Shown in pieces: positions 6,134 through 12,208 of a stretch of 12,208 nucleotides of DNA. How positions within the stretch are numbered: position 1 is the stretch's first letter; the number at the start of each line of letters is the position of its first letter. The notes under the pieces are model-generated. The model did not search any database, had not been told where the DNA came from, and saw only the letters and a program-made list of their open reading frames with translations. Source of the stretch: an uncultured Eubacteriales bacterium (lineage in GTDB: Bacteria; Bacillota; Clostridia; Oscillospirales; Acutalibacteraceae); contig ONIF01000082.1 in the NCBI GenBank assembly GCA_900317795.1, forward strand, positions 1 to 12,208. Reading direction: 5' to 3'. Position numbers and translations under genes: made by a program.

Positions 6134-7069
6134 ATGAAACTTTGGAACGGACGGAGGTATTATTCGCTTGACTGCTGTTTGAAAGAGCGTTTCGGTGAAA
6201 AGCTGTATAAGCTGTCACTTAACGGAGGAATGACCTGTCCCAACCGTGACGGGAAAATTGCGACAGGCGGTTGTATATTTTGCAGTGAGGGCGGTTCGGG
6301 GGAATTTTCCGCTCCCCCTGCCGACATTCAAAAACAGATAGATTATGCAAAATCCCTGGTGAAAGACAAATTCAGCGGAGATAAATATATTGCGTATTTT
6401 CAGGCTTATACAAATACTTATGCCTCTGTCGAGTATCTTGAAAAGCTTTTCACACCCGTGATAAAAAGAAAGGATATTGCAGTCCTGTCAATAGCAACCC
6501 GCCCCGACTGTCTTGAAAGTGATAAAATACAGCTTATATCGGAACTTTCAAAAATAAAGCCTGTATGGGTAGAACTCGGCTTGCAGACCATGCATGAAAA
6601 AACGGCTGAATTTATCCACAGGGGCTATCGGCTTGAATGCTATGAAAAAGCCGTTTGCGACTTGAAACAGGTCGGTGCAGAGGTGATTACACATATCATA
6701 TTGGGACTGCCTTTTGAAAGCCGTGAAGATATGCTGAAAACAGCGGAATATGTGGGAAAATTCACAGATGGAATAAAAATACAGCTTTTGCACGTTCTCG
6801 AAAATACAAGGCTTGCCGAAATGTATGCGGAGGGACTTTTTGAAACTTTGAGTGAATATGAATATATATCGCTTGTTTGCGATGTGATAGGCATACTTCC
6901 GCAAAATGTCGTGATACACCGCCTAACAGGCGACGGAGATAAAAAACTTTTGATTTCACCAAAATGGAGCGGAGATAAAAGGCGTGTGCTGAATTTGATA
7001 AACCACGAATTGAAATCAAGAAATATATATCAAGGGTGTAATTGGATTGACAAAAATTTTGGTGTGTGA
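6134..7069 (+). CDS. Radical SAM protein of the YhcC/TIGR01212 type
   Basis: This 311-residue protein belongs to the radical SAM superfamily, which splits S-adenosylmethionine with a 4Fe-4S cluster to make a radical. The substrate of this subfamily is not known to me. ATG 6134 is chosen because GGGGTGA (6123-6129) lies just before it; an in-frame TTG at 6101 lies inside the terminator hairpin. The opening LWNGRRYYSLDCCLKERFG and the cluster cysteines Cys35, Cys47 and Cys50 (TCPNRDG...GGCIFC) follow the widely spaced pattern typical of YhcC rather than the common CxxxCxxC. The TIM-barrel part contains VWVELGLQT and IILGLPFE, also typical of the family. The length is normal. The gene lies between rubredoxin and the ABC exporter, and no functional link to either is evident. 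The exporter promoter overlaps its last codons. Confidence 0.9.
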   Translation: MKLWNGRRYYSLDCCLKERFGEKLYKLSLNGGMTCPNRDGKIATGGCIFCSEGGSGEFSAPPADIQKQIDYAKSLVKDKFSGDKYIAYFQAYTNTYASVEYLEKLFTPVIKRKDIAVLSIATRPDCLESDKIQLISELSKIKPVWVELGLQTMHEKTAEFIHRGYRLECYEKAVCDLKQVGAEVITHIILGLPFESREDMLKTAEYVGKFTDGIKIQLLHVLENTRLAEMYAEGLFETLSEYEYISLVCDVIGILPQNVVIHRLTGDGDKKLLISPKWSGDKRRVLNLINHELKSRNIYQGCNWIDKNFGV

Positions 7070-7075
7070 TATGAT
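7047..7075 (+). promoter_or_regulatory. Sigma-A promoter of the ABC exporter
   Basis: TTGACA (7047-7052), a 17-bp spacer and TATGAT (7070-7075) overlap the last codons and stop of the radical SAM gene. Transcription should begin near 7082, about 23 nt before ATG 7105. The ATG at 7084 lies almost on the transcription start and has no Shine-Dalgarno. Confidence 0.7.
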
Positions 7076-7104
7076 TTGCTTAAATGGAAAAAGGGAGGGC
7101 TTTT

Positions 7105-7824
7105 ATGCTTCAAATCAAAAATATCTCAAAACAGTACAGAACAGGCGAACTCGTTCAGAATGCATTGAATGACGTAAGTTTGAATTTTCGTGACAATGAG
7201 TTTGTTGCCATACTCGGTCCGTCGGGTTCGGGAAAGACAACGTTGTTGAATATAATAGGCGGTCTTGACAGATACGACAGCGGTGATTTGATAATCAACG
7301 GCATTTCTACAAAAAAGTATAAAGACAGGGACTGGGATTCTTATCGAAATCATACAATAGGATTTGTTTTTCAAAGCTATAATTTGATTCCGCACCAGAA
7401 TATACTTTCCAATGTAGAGCTTGCCTTGACGATTTCGGGAATTTCAAAATCCGAGAGAAAGAAACGTGCAAAAGAGGCTCTTGAAAAAGTGGGATTGGGC
7501 GACCAACTCCATAAAAGACCAAATCAAATGTCGGGCGGTCAGATGCAGAGAGTGGCGATTGCCCGTGCATTGGTGAATGACCCCGATATACTTCTTGCAG
7601 ATGAACCGACAGGTGCATTGGACTCCGAAACAAGCATACAAGTCATGGACTTACTTAATGAAGTCGCAAAGGACAGGCTTGTTATCATGGTAACGCATAA
7701 TCCCGAACTTGCCGAGAAATATGCCAACCGTGTTGTCAATCTTGCAGACGGAAAATTGAAGTGCAGGAAAGCGATAAAGAACCCGAACATAAAAATATGG
7801 GCAAGTCGTCAATGTCGTTTATAA
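7105..7824 (+). CDS. ABC exporter ATPase domain (MacB/LolD type), probably frameshifted at its 3' end
   Basis: This 239-residue ATPase powers an ABC transporter of the MacB/LolCDE/FtsX class. ATG 7105 is chosen for its Shine-Dalgarno AGGGAGGG (7092-7099) and the promoter at 7047-7075. It has Walker A GPSGSGKT (38-45), Q-loop Gln90 (FQSYNLIPHQN), signature MSGGQ (142-146), Walker B ILLADEP (162-168) and the switch His198 (VTHNPE), so it should hydrolyse ATP. Up to about residue 219 (VVNLADGKLK) it looks normal. The last 20 residues (from CRKAIKN) look like out-of-frame read-through, because the other frame of the same DNA (7761-7824) encodes the sensible start of the permease (QESDKEPEHKNMGKSSMSF). 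In many Clostridia, as I recall, this ATPase and permease are one fused protein, so the two ORFs are likely one gene split by a one-base shift, either real or a sequence error. Confidence 0.9.
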   Translation: MLQIKNISKQYRTGELVQNALNDVSLNFRDNEFVAILGPSGSGKTTLLNIIGGLDRYDSGDLIINGISTKKYKDRDWDSYRNHTIGFVFQSYNLIPHQNILSNVELALTISGISKSERKKRAKEALEKVGLGDQLHKRPNQMSGGQMQRVAIARALVNDPDILLADEPTGALDSETSIQVMDLLNEVAKDRLVIMVTHNPELAEKYANRVVNLADGKLKCRKAIKNPNIKIWASRQCRL

Positions 7825-9890
7825 CGGCTCTTGCATTGAGTTTCAACAATCTTCGTACCAAAAAGGGCAGAACTGTTTTAACCTCTTTTGCAGGCTCGAT
7901 AGGCATTATAGGCATTGCACTCATTCTTTCCATTTCAAACGGTGTGAATATTTATATTGACAATATTCAAAGAAGTACCATGACATCATATCCTATCAAG
8001 ATTGAGGAACAGACGATAGATTTAAGCAGTATCATGGAGGCACGGCAGAAATCCGTTAGTTCCGATGAAGTGACGCATGACATGAATGCCGTTTACTCCG
8101 ATAACACACAGCTGGAAGCCGTTTCAAAGATGTCAACAAGCTTTACGGAAAATGATCTCACGGATTTCAAGAAGTATCTTGATAATCCCGACAGTGAGAT
8201 ACACAAATATATTGGTGACAATGGTATAGTTTACTCTTATGATACCAAGTTTGATATTTATTCTTATGATAAAAATGACACTCTTGTCAATGCAGACGGC
8301 TCAACCCTTGTGGATAAAAAACAGCAAAGCAGTCTTTCATTTGGCGGAAAAGAGTTTGCCATGACGGACAGGGCTATGAGTATGGTGGGCGGAGGAAGTA
8401 AGATGTTTGAAGAAATTCTCCATGACCCCGACAATTCCACCGTAGGCACGGCTGTAAAAGAAAATTATGATTTGATATACGGAGAGTATCCGACAGCATA
8501 CAATGAGTTGTTGCTGGTGCTTGACGAAAATAATGAAATACCCATAACGGCACTGTATCAGTTTGGATTTTTGCCGACAGACGAGTATAAAGAGATGTCG
8601 AAGAAAATCGAAAAAGGCGAAGAAGTGGAAATTGCAAGCTATCAGCTTTCATACAGTGAGGTATGCGAAAAGGAATTTTATTTAATGCCTGATTGCGACT
8701 ATTATGTAAAGAACAGGTTTGGAAGATATGACGATATTTCGGAAGATGAGGAAAGTATAAGAAAAAAGCTTGCAAAAGCAGAGGTGCTTAAAATAACGGG
8801 CATTGCCAAGCTGAAAGAAAATTCGGAAAATATGCTTATGACAAGCCCGATAGGATATACAAAGCTTTTGACCGACTATATCATTGAATACACGGATAAC
8901 AGCAGTGTTGTAAAAGCACAAAGGGCTGATGAAAACGTGAATGCAATCACGGGAATGGCATTTGAACCGAAAGACGACAGCGAAAAAGCCAAAGATGCAA
9001 GGAAATATATGGAAAGTTTAGGAGAGGCTGATAAGGCGAATATGTATTCGGCATTCATGGCACTGATGGGACAGCCTGCAAAAACTGCCGAAACATCTCA
9101 GCAGTCCGAAAGTTCAAAAAGCGGTTCTTTCAGTTTCACTCAGCTTATCAAAATGAAACAGGCACAGTCTGCCACGACTTCAAGTGCAGACAGTATTTCA
9201 AAGATATTTGAGGAGTATATGAAAAATGCCGATGAAAAGACGCTTGTTTCTATATATGACAATTATATATCGTCGGGCAGTTATGAAGATAATCTTGAAA
9301 AAATGGGTGTTGTAAGCTATGACGCACCGTCATCTATCAGCATATATGCAGACAGCTTTGAAAATAAGGATTTTATTTCAAACTGCATAGAGGACTATAA
9401 TAATACTGTTTCGGAGGAAAATAAAATCACTTATACGGATTATATAGGCTTGCTGATGTCATCTGTAACGACAATAGTCAATGTTATTTCCTATGTGCTT
9501 ATCGCATTTGTGGCGGTATCGCTGATAGTGTCGTCTATCATGATAGGCATTATCACATATATATCCGTGCTGGAACGCACAAAGGAAATAGGCATACTTC
9601 GTGCAATAGGTGCTTCAAAGAAGAATATTTCACAGGTATTCAATGCGGAAACGTTTATTATAGGACTGTTTTCGGGACTTATGGGAATAGGCATAACACT
9701 GCTTTTGCTGATACCCATCAATGAGATAATCCATGCAGCTGCCGACAGCGTGACTGTCAATGCGGTTTTGCCGTTGAACGGTGCAGTGATACTTGTGATA
9801 CTGAGTGTAATACTCACACTGATAGGCGGTCTTATCCCCTCAAAGAAAGCGGCAAAGAAAGACCCTGTCACCGCTCTCAGAACAGAATAA
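7761..9890 (+). CDS. ABC exporter permease domain (MacB/FtsX type), 5' end overlaps the ATPase frame
   Basis: This ORF of about 709 residues is the membrane part of the same exporter. A first membrane helix lies at about 40-60. A large extracytoplasmic region follows (about 65-565), with a Ser/Gln/Thr-rich stretch near 438-475. Three C-terminal helices lie at about 570-600, 629-653 and 674-694. The FtsX-domain signatures LERTKEIGILRAIGASKKN (around 606) and the C-terminal DPVTALRTE are present. Family members export peptides, lipoproteins or drugs, or act as mechanotransmitters; the substrate here is unknown. GTG 7761 has no usable Shine-Dalgarno, nor have ATG 7797 and ATG 7812, while its frame overlaps the ATPase by 64 nt. 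This suggests that the natural product is a fusion of about 930 residues. The ectodomain is much larger than in ordinary MacB permeases. Confidence 0.88.
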   Translation: MQESDKEPEHKNMGKSSMSFITALALSFNNLRTKKGRTVLTSFAGSIGIIGIALILSISNGVNIYIDNIQRSTMTSYPIKIEEQTIDLSSIMEARQKSVSSDEVTHDMNAVYSDNTQLEAVSKMSTSFTENDLTDFKKYLDNPDSEIHKYIGDNGIVYSYDTKFDIYSYDKNDTLVNADGSTLVDKKQQSSLSFGGKEFAMTDRAMSMVGGGSKMFEEILHDPDNSTVGTAVKENYDLIYGEYPTAYNELLLVLDENNEIPITALYQFGFLPTDEYKEMSKKIEKGEEVEIASYQLSYSEVCEKEFYLMPDCDYYVKNRFGRYDDISEDEESIRKKLAKAEVLKITGIAKLKENSENMLMTSPIGYTKLLTDYIIEYTDNSSVVKAQRADENVNAITGMAFEPKDDSEKAKDARKYMESLGEADKANMYSAFMALMGQPAKTAETSQQSESSKSGSFSFTQLIKMKQAQSATTSSADSISKIFEEYMKNADEKTLVSIYDNYISSGSYEDNLEKMGVVSYDAPSSISIYADSFENKDFISNCIEDYNNTVSEENKITYTDYIGLLMSSVTTIVNVISYVLIAFVAVSLIVSSIMIGIITYISVLERTKEIGILRAIGASKKNISQVFNAETFIIGLFSGLMGIGITLLLLIPINEIIHAAADSVTVNAVLPLNGAVILVILSVILTLIGGLIPSKKAAKKDPVTALRTE

Positions 9891-9930
9891 AAAAACAAGT
9901 TCGGCAGAAATTTCTGTCGAACTTGTTTTA
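9891..9930. terminator. Bidirectional terminator between convergent genes
   Basis: A long stem begins right after the permease stop (9888-9890). Positions 9892-9908 pair with 9913-9929 with a single G-U, around a tight AATT loop. T-runs lie on both sides (TTTT at 9926-9929 on plus, TTTTT on minus at 9891-9895). It ends both the permease transcript and that of the minus-strand gene, whose stop codon is at 9934. Confidence 0.9.
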
Positions 9931-9933
9931 TGT

Positions 9934-10947
9934 TTATTCATTTGGAAAAATATTATTTTCAGCCTTTTGAACGCTTTCGGAAACGCTGTCAAGATATTTG
10001 AGGGTTTTCATACGGAAGAATATTTTTTCCGCAAGGTCATTGTAATCTATATTTTCGCCTGTACGTATATAATTATGTCCGAAAGTTTCGGTCATGGTAT
10101 TGTCAACATCGGAGTTGGCAGGGGTACGGCATACGATAATATACTTATCGTTTGCGGACTGATGTTCGATAATTTTTTGACAGTATCTGATGAATTGTTT
10201 CAAATTGGAGTAGTGATTGTTATTTCCGAAGATGATAACGGGAATACTGTCCCTGTATTCTTCCGAAACGGAAAATTTGATTTGTGTACCCGAAACGATT
10301 TTAACTTCTTCACCGTCTGAACTACGTTTGAAAATATAGGTTCCTTCTTCTTCGGAATGTGAGCGGGAGAGTTTGCCCTCAATACCCTTTACAGTGACCG
10401 TGCCGAGAGAGGTATAGGACTGAACGGAGAGTTTTAAGGGACTGCCCGAAATGGTTTTAAGAAGTATTTCAGAGCCTTCTTCACTGCTCGCATTGATGAC
10501 GCAGTCCCTTGCGGCAAAGACGGTTTCCACGCCAATTCTTGTCATGATAGTTTCAAGACTTTCGTCATGCACCTCGAAATTTGATACGGGCATTTCAAGA
10601 TATTGCCCTATTATTCTGGGGTATCTTCTGATTTCGTCATTTATCTTTTTGAAAAGTTCGTTATCAAATTCATTGGAAATTGCATCAGACAGAGTACCGT
10701 TTCCTGCATACTCGTCACCAAATACGGTAATACTGCCAAAGCTGTTGACGGCATTTTGTATTTCTTCTACATTTTCGGTAATTACCTGTTCATATTCCGT
10801 CTGACTTCCATTGGAATTTTGAGAAGTCTGCTGAGATAAAAAATTTTGCAGTTTGTTGTCATTGTAAAGCAGGAATACAAAAAAAGCTACAAGCAAAACT
10901 GCAATTACCGAAAGAATGATACCGCCTATATTAAATCGTCTGTCCAA
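9934..10947 (-). CDS. Membrane-anchored extracytoplasmic protein, possible degenerate SGNH-like fold
   Basis: This is a 337-residue protein without a function I can assign with certainty. It starts at TTG 10947 behind GGAGGG (10954-10959, 6-nt spacing) and has a clear promoter upstream. Residues 8-28 form one N-terminal membrane helix without a signal-peptidase or lipobox motif, so the rest is probably held outside the membrane. A Gln/Ser/Asn-rich linker (38-52) follows. From residue 72 the pattern resembles SGNH/GDSL proteins: SITVFGDEYAG (72-82) in the place of block I, PVIIFGNNNH (236-245) in the place of block III, KYIIVCRTPA (268-277) as a core strand, and GENIDYNDLAEKIF (297-310) in the place of block V. 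If that alignment is right, the Ser of GDS is Asp-Glu and the catalytic His is absent, so hydrolase activity is unlikely. The fold call is inference; it could be an unrelated domain. Confidence 0.7.
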   Translation of the reverse strand: MDRRFNIGGIILSVIAVLLVAFFVFLLYNDNKLQNFLSQQTSQNSNGSQTEYEQVITENVEEIQNAVNSFGSITVFGDEYAGNGTLSDAISNEFDNELFKKINDEIRRYPRIIGQYLEMPVSNFEVHDESLETIMTRIGVETVFAARDCVINASSEEGSEILLKTISGSPLKLSVQSYTSLGTVTVKGIEGKLSRSHSEEEGTYIFKRSSDGEEVKIVSGTQIKFSVSEEYRDSIPVIIFGNNNHYSNLKQFIRYCQKIIEHQSANDKYIIVCRTPANSDVDNTMTETFGHNYIRTGENIDYNDLAEKIFFRMKTLKYLDSVSESVQKAENNIFPNE

Positions 10948-10975
10948 AGCAATCCCTCCACATATTCATAGTAAT

Positions 10976-11004
10976 ATGATAGTACAACTTCGGCACTTTG
11001 TCAA
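10976..11004 (-). promoter_or_regulatory. Sigma-A promoter of the minus-strand membrane protein gene
   Basis: Read on the minus strand, TTGACA (11004-10999), a 17-bp spacer and TATCAT (10981-10976) precede the TTG start at 10947. Transcription should start near 10969. It stands back to back with the plus-strand promoter, the two -35 boxes being 17 bp apart. Confidence 0.75.
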
Positions 11005-11021
11005 CAGCAAATAATTTTCAC

Positions 11022-11050
11022 TTGACAAAATGCTTGCAAAGAATTATAAT
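11022..11050 (+). promoter_or_regulatory. Consensus sigma-A promoter of the ECF S-component gene
   Basis: TTGACA (11022-11027), exactly 17 bp, and TATAAT (11045-11050) match the consensus perfectly. Transcription should start near 11057, giving a leader of about 30 nt that is too short for a riboswitch. It excludes the longer ORF start at 11030 and the ATG at 11051. Confidence 0.85.
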
Positions 11051-11086
11051 ATGCCTATAAAAAATATATGGAAGGCAGGGATTGGT

Positions 11087-11593
11087 ATGCAGAGGGCAAA
11101 ATCTCAGGAACATTTGAAAAATATGCTTTTAACGGCATTGTTTGCGGCAATGATATATGTTGTTACAGCTTTTGTAAAGATACCCACACATCAGGGATAT
11201 ATACACGTCGGTGACGGAATTATCTATATTGCAGCGGCACTTTTGCCGACACCGTATGCAATGGCGGCAGGTGCAATAGGCGGAGGGCTTTCGGACTATC
11301 TTTCGGGATATGCAATATGGGTATTGCCGACGGTGATAATAAAAGCATCTCAGGCGGCTCTTTTCACTTCAAAGAAAAATAATATCATAAATAAGAGAAA
11401 TATAACGGCAGTTGTTTTTTCGGCAGTGGTGTGCGTAGCGGGATATTATCTTGCAGGGGGTATTCTTTACGGCAATTTCGTTGCGGCACTGGCAGACGTA
11501 CCGACCAATCTCATACAGAGTGCGGCAAGTGCGGCACTGTTTGCATTTCTGGGCATAGTGCTTGACAGAATGGATTTCAAGAGGCATATATAA
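11087..11593 (+). CDS. ECF transporter S component, TIGR04002-like
   Basis: This 168-residue integral membrane protein probably binds a vitamin or a similar small molecule for an energy-coupling-factor transporter. ATG 11087 follows AAGGCAGGG (11072-11080) and sits 30 nt from the expected transcription start. About five to six hydrophobic helices can be seen (roughly 12-30, 44-62, 62-80, 105-125, 128-140 and 143-160). The segment GYIHVGDGIIYIAAALLP (37-54), then AGAIGGGLSDYLSGYAIW (61-78) and PTVIIKASQAALF (81-93), matches the pattern of ECF S components. I recall such sequences as TIGR04002. The substrate is not known to me. The EcfA ATPases and EcfT are not encoded nearby, as is usual for group II ECF systems where a shared module serves several S components. 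No riboswitch precedes it, so nothing hints at the ligand. The gene is monocistronic, bounded by its own promoter and terminator. Confidence 0.82.
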   Translation: MQRAKSQEHLKNMLLTALFAAMIYVVTAFVKIPTHQGYIHVGDGIIYIAAALLPTPYAMAAGAIGGGLSDYLSGYAIWVLPTVIIKASQAALFTSKKNNIINKRNITAVVFSAVVCVAGYYLAGGILYGNFVAALADVPTNLIQSAASAALFAFLGIVLDRMDFKRHI

Positions 11594-11627
11594 AAAAATG
11601 AGCGATTGAAAAAATCGCTCATTTTTT
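11592..11627. terminator. Bidirectional terminator between convergent genes
   Basis: ATGAGCGATT (11598-11607) pairs perfectly with AATCGCTCAT (11613-11622) around a GAAAA loop, with A-run and T-run extensions on both sides (11592-11597 and 11622-11627). The S-component stop TAA (11591-11593) overlaps its left edge. The TGA of the minus-strand gene (11619-11621) lies inside the right arm. Confidence 0.9.
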
Positions 11628-12208
11628 CATTTTTCTGACGGTTCTGAATTCGCTGATGAGATATTTTCTATTTTTGGTCAGACCGTTATAAAAGCGTACG
11701 AAATTTATCAATGGTCTTGTTACCTTATTTTTGTAAAGTTTAGGGTATCTCATATTGTATCTTGCGGGAACGGCAAAAATTCTTTTTGTCCAATATATGA
11801 ATTTGTTTTTGAAAGAGAAGGTTTGGTTTGAGGAAAGAGCGGATAATTCTAATTTTGCCTTGCTCTCGATTGTGCCGTAAGCACCGGACAAAAAAATGAA
11901 ATCAAGAAGATTTTTTTCATCATCTTCAAGCAGAGAGAGATTTCCGTTATTTTCGAGAGAGAACAGCTTGTTTGAAATATTTCTGAGTTTTTCTTCTCCA
12001 TCACTGATTTCAAGCACAGAAAGCTGTTCGGAAATATATGAAAAATTCAGGGGCACATTTTGGAGATACAGATAAATATCGACAAGAGTTCTCAGCCCCG
12101 TACCGCCCAGACGAAGATGTTTTACTGCATGAGCTATAAAGTATATATAGAAATCTTCACAGCTTAACCGATATTGATATTTTTGATTTTCGGCAGGGAA
12201 CATTTTTT
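11619..12208 (-). CDS. NTP_transf_5-type nucleotidyltransferase-like protein, C-terminal part
   Basis: The frame is open to the right edge of the window, so the 5' part is missing and the ATG at 12203 is probably internal. At least 195 residues are visible. Counted from that ATG, the segment SCEDFYIYFIAHAVKHLRLG (14-33) followed by GTGLRTLVDIYLYLQ (34-48) is the hallmark I associate with the middle of NTP_transf_5 (PF14907) proteins, described as uncharacterised nucleotidyltransferases. The catalytic GSxxD-type core would lie upstream, outside the window. The rest is helical and charged, with basic C-terminal segments (KNKVTRPLINFVRFYNGLTKNRKYL). Members often sit in or near polysaccharide or peptide-modification loci, but no such gene is visible here. 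Its stop codon is inside the shared terminator. The family is fairly sure; the function is unknown. Confidence 0.75.
   Translation of the reverse strand, partial: KMFPAENQKYQYRLSCEDFYIYFIAHAVKHLRLGGTGLRTLVDIYLYLQNVPLNFSYISEQLSVLEISDGEEKLRNISNKLFSLENNGNLSLLEDDEKNLLDFIFLSGAYGTIESKAKLELSALSSNQTFSFKNKFIYWTKRIFAVPARYNMRYPKLYKNKVTRPLINFVRFYNGLTKNRKYLISEFRTVRKMKK

Noticed and set aside
7701..7824. Programmed -1 ribosomal frameshifting in the ABC exporter
   Set aside because: No canonical slippery heptamer in the right phase and no obvious downstream pseudoknot within the overlap. A mutation, a sequence error or two independently translated genes explain it more simply.
9491..9898. 135-residue minus-strand ORF opposite the permease
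   Set aside because: It lies antisense to the conserved FtsX domain, has no Shine-Dalgarno or promoter of its own, and its composition mirrors the membrane helices of the real gene.
11057..11086. Riboswitch in front of the ECF S component
   Set aside because: The predicted leader is only about 30 nt, too short for any known vitamin riboswitch.

Overview
The window is AT-rich bacterial DNA with strong Shine-Dalgarno sequences, frequent GTG and TTG starts, and sigma-A-type promoters with 17-bp spacers. Together with a MacB/FtsX-type ABC exporter, a TIGR04002-like ECF S component, a rubredoxin and a PAS-GGDEF-EAL protein, this points to an anaerobic low-GC Gram-positive of the class Clostridia, probably Ruminococcaceae/Oscillospirales. 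The genus is inference. Most of the window looks like ordinary chromosome. I see no IS element, tRNA, rRNA or CRISPR array.

Layout, left to right. (1) 1-2447: the 3' part of a membrane sensor histidine kinase, followed 14 nt later by a membrane-anchored HtrA-type serine protease with a PDZ domain. They form an operon that looks like a cell-envelope stress module. (2) 2448-2713: a non-coding stretch with a 19-bp perfect palindrome, a very strong promoter, a perfect 12-bp terminator-like hairpin, and then a second strong promoter. The first promoter and the hairpin together delimit a candidate small RNA of about 100 nt. (3) 2714-5802: a cytosolic PAS-GGDEF-EAL protein, predicted to be a cyclic-di-GMP phosphodiesterase with a degenerate diguanylate cyclase domain. 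It is coupled by a 4-nt overlap to a 73-residue single-pass membrane protein. (4) 5847-6121: a rubredoxin gene with its own promoter and a strong terminator. (5) 6134-7069: a YhcC/TIGR01212-type radical SAM protein. (6) 7047-9929: an ABC exporter whose ATPase and permease lie in different frames with a 64-nt overlap. This looks like a one-base frameshift in what is usually a single fused gene. (7) 9934-10947, minus strand: a membrane-anchored extracytoplasmic protein, possibly a degenerate SGNH-like fold. (8) 11087-11593: an ECF transporter S component, divergent from the previous gene. (9) 11619-12208, minus strand: the C-terminal part of an NTP_transf_5-type nucleotidyltransferase-like protein that runs off the right edge.

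Transcription is unusually easy to read here. There are five near-consensus promoters on the plus strand and one on the minus strand, plus one weaker candidate. Three strong terminators are visible, two of them bidirectional between convergent genes. Several starts were moved from the longest possible ORF to the codon that follows a good Shine-Dalgarno and lies downstream of the promoter (GTG 2714, ATG 6134, ATG 7105, ATG 11087).

The items most worth a second look are the candidate small RNA at about 2511-2612, the apparent frameshift splitting the ABC exporter near 7755-7765, the small membrane protein coupled to the c-di-GMP phosphodiesterase, and the degenerate SGNH-like membrane protein.
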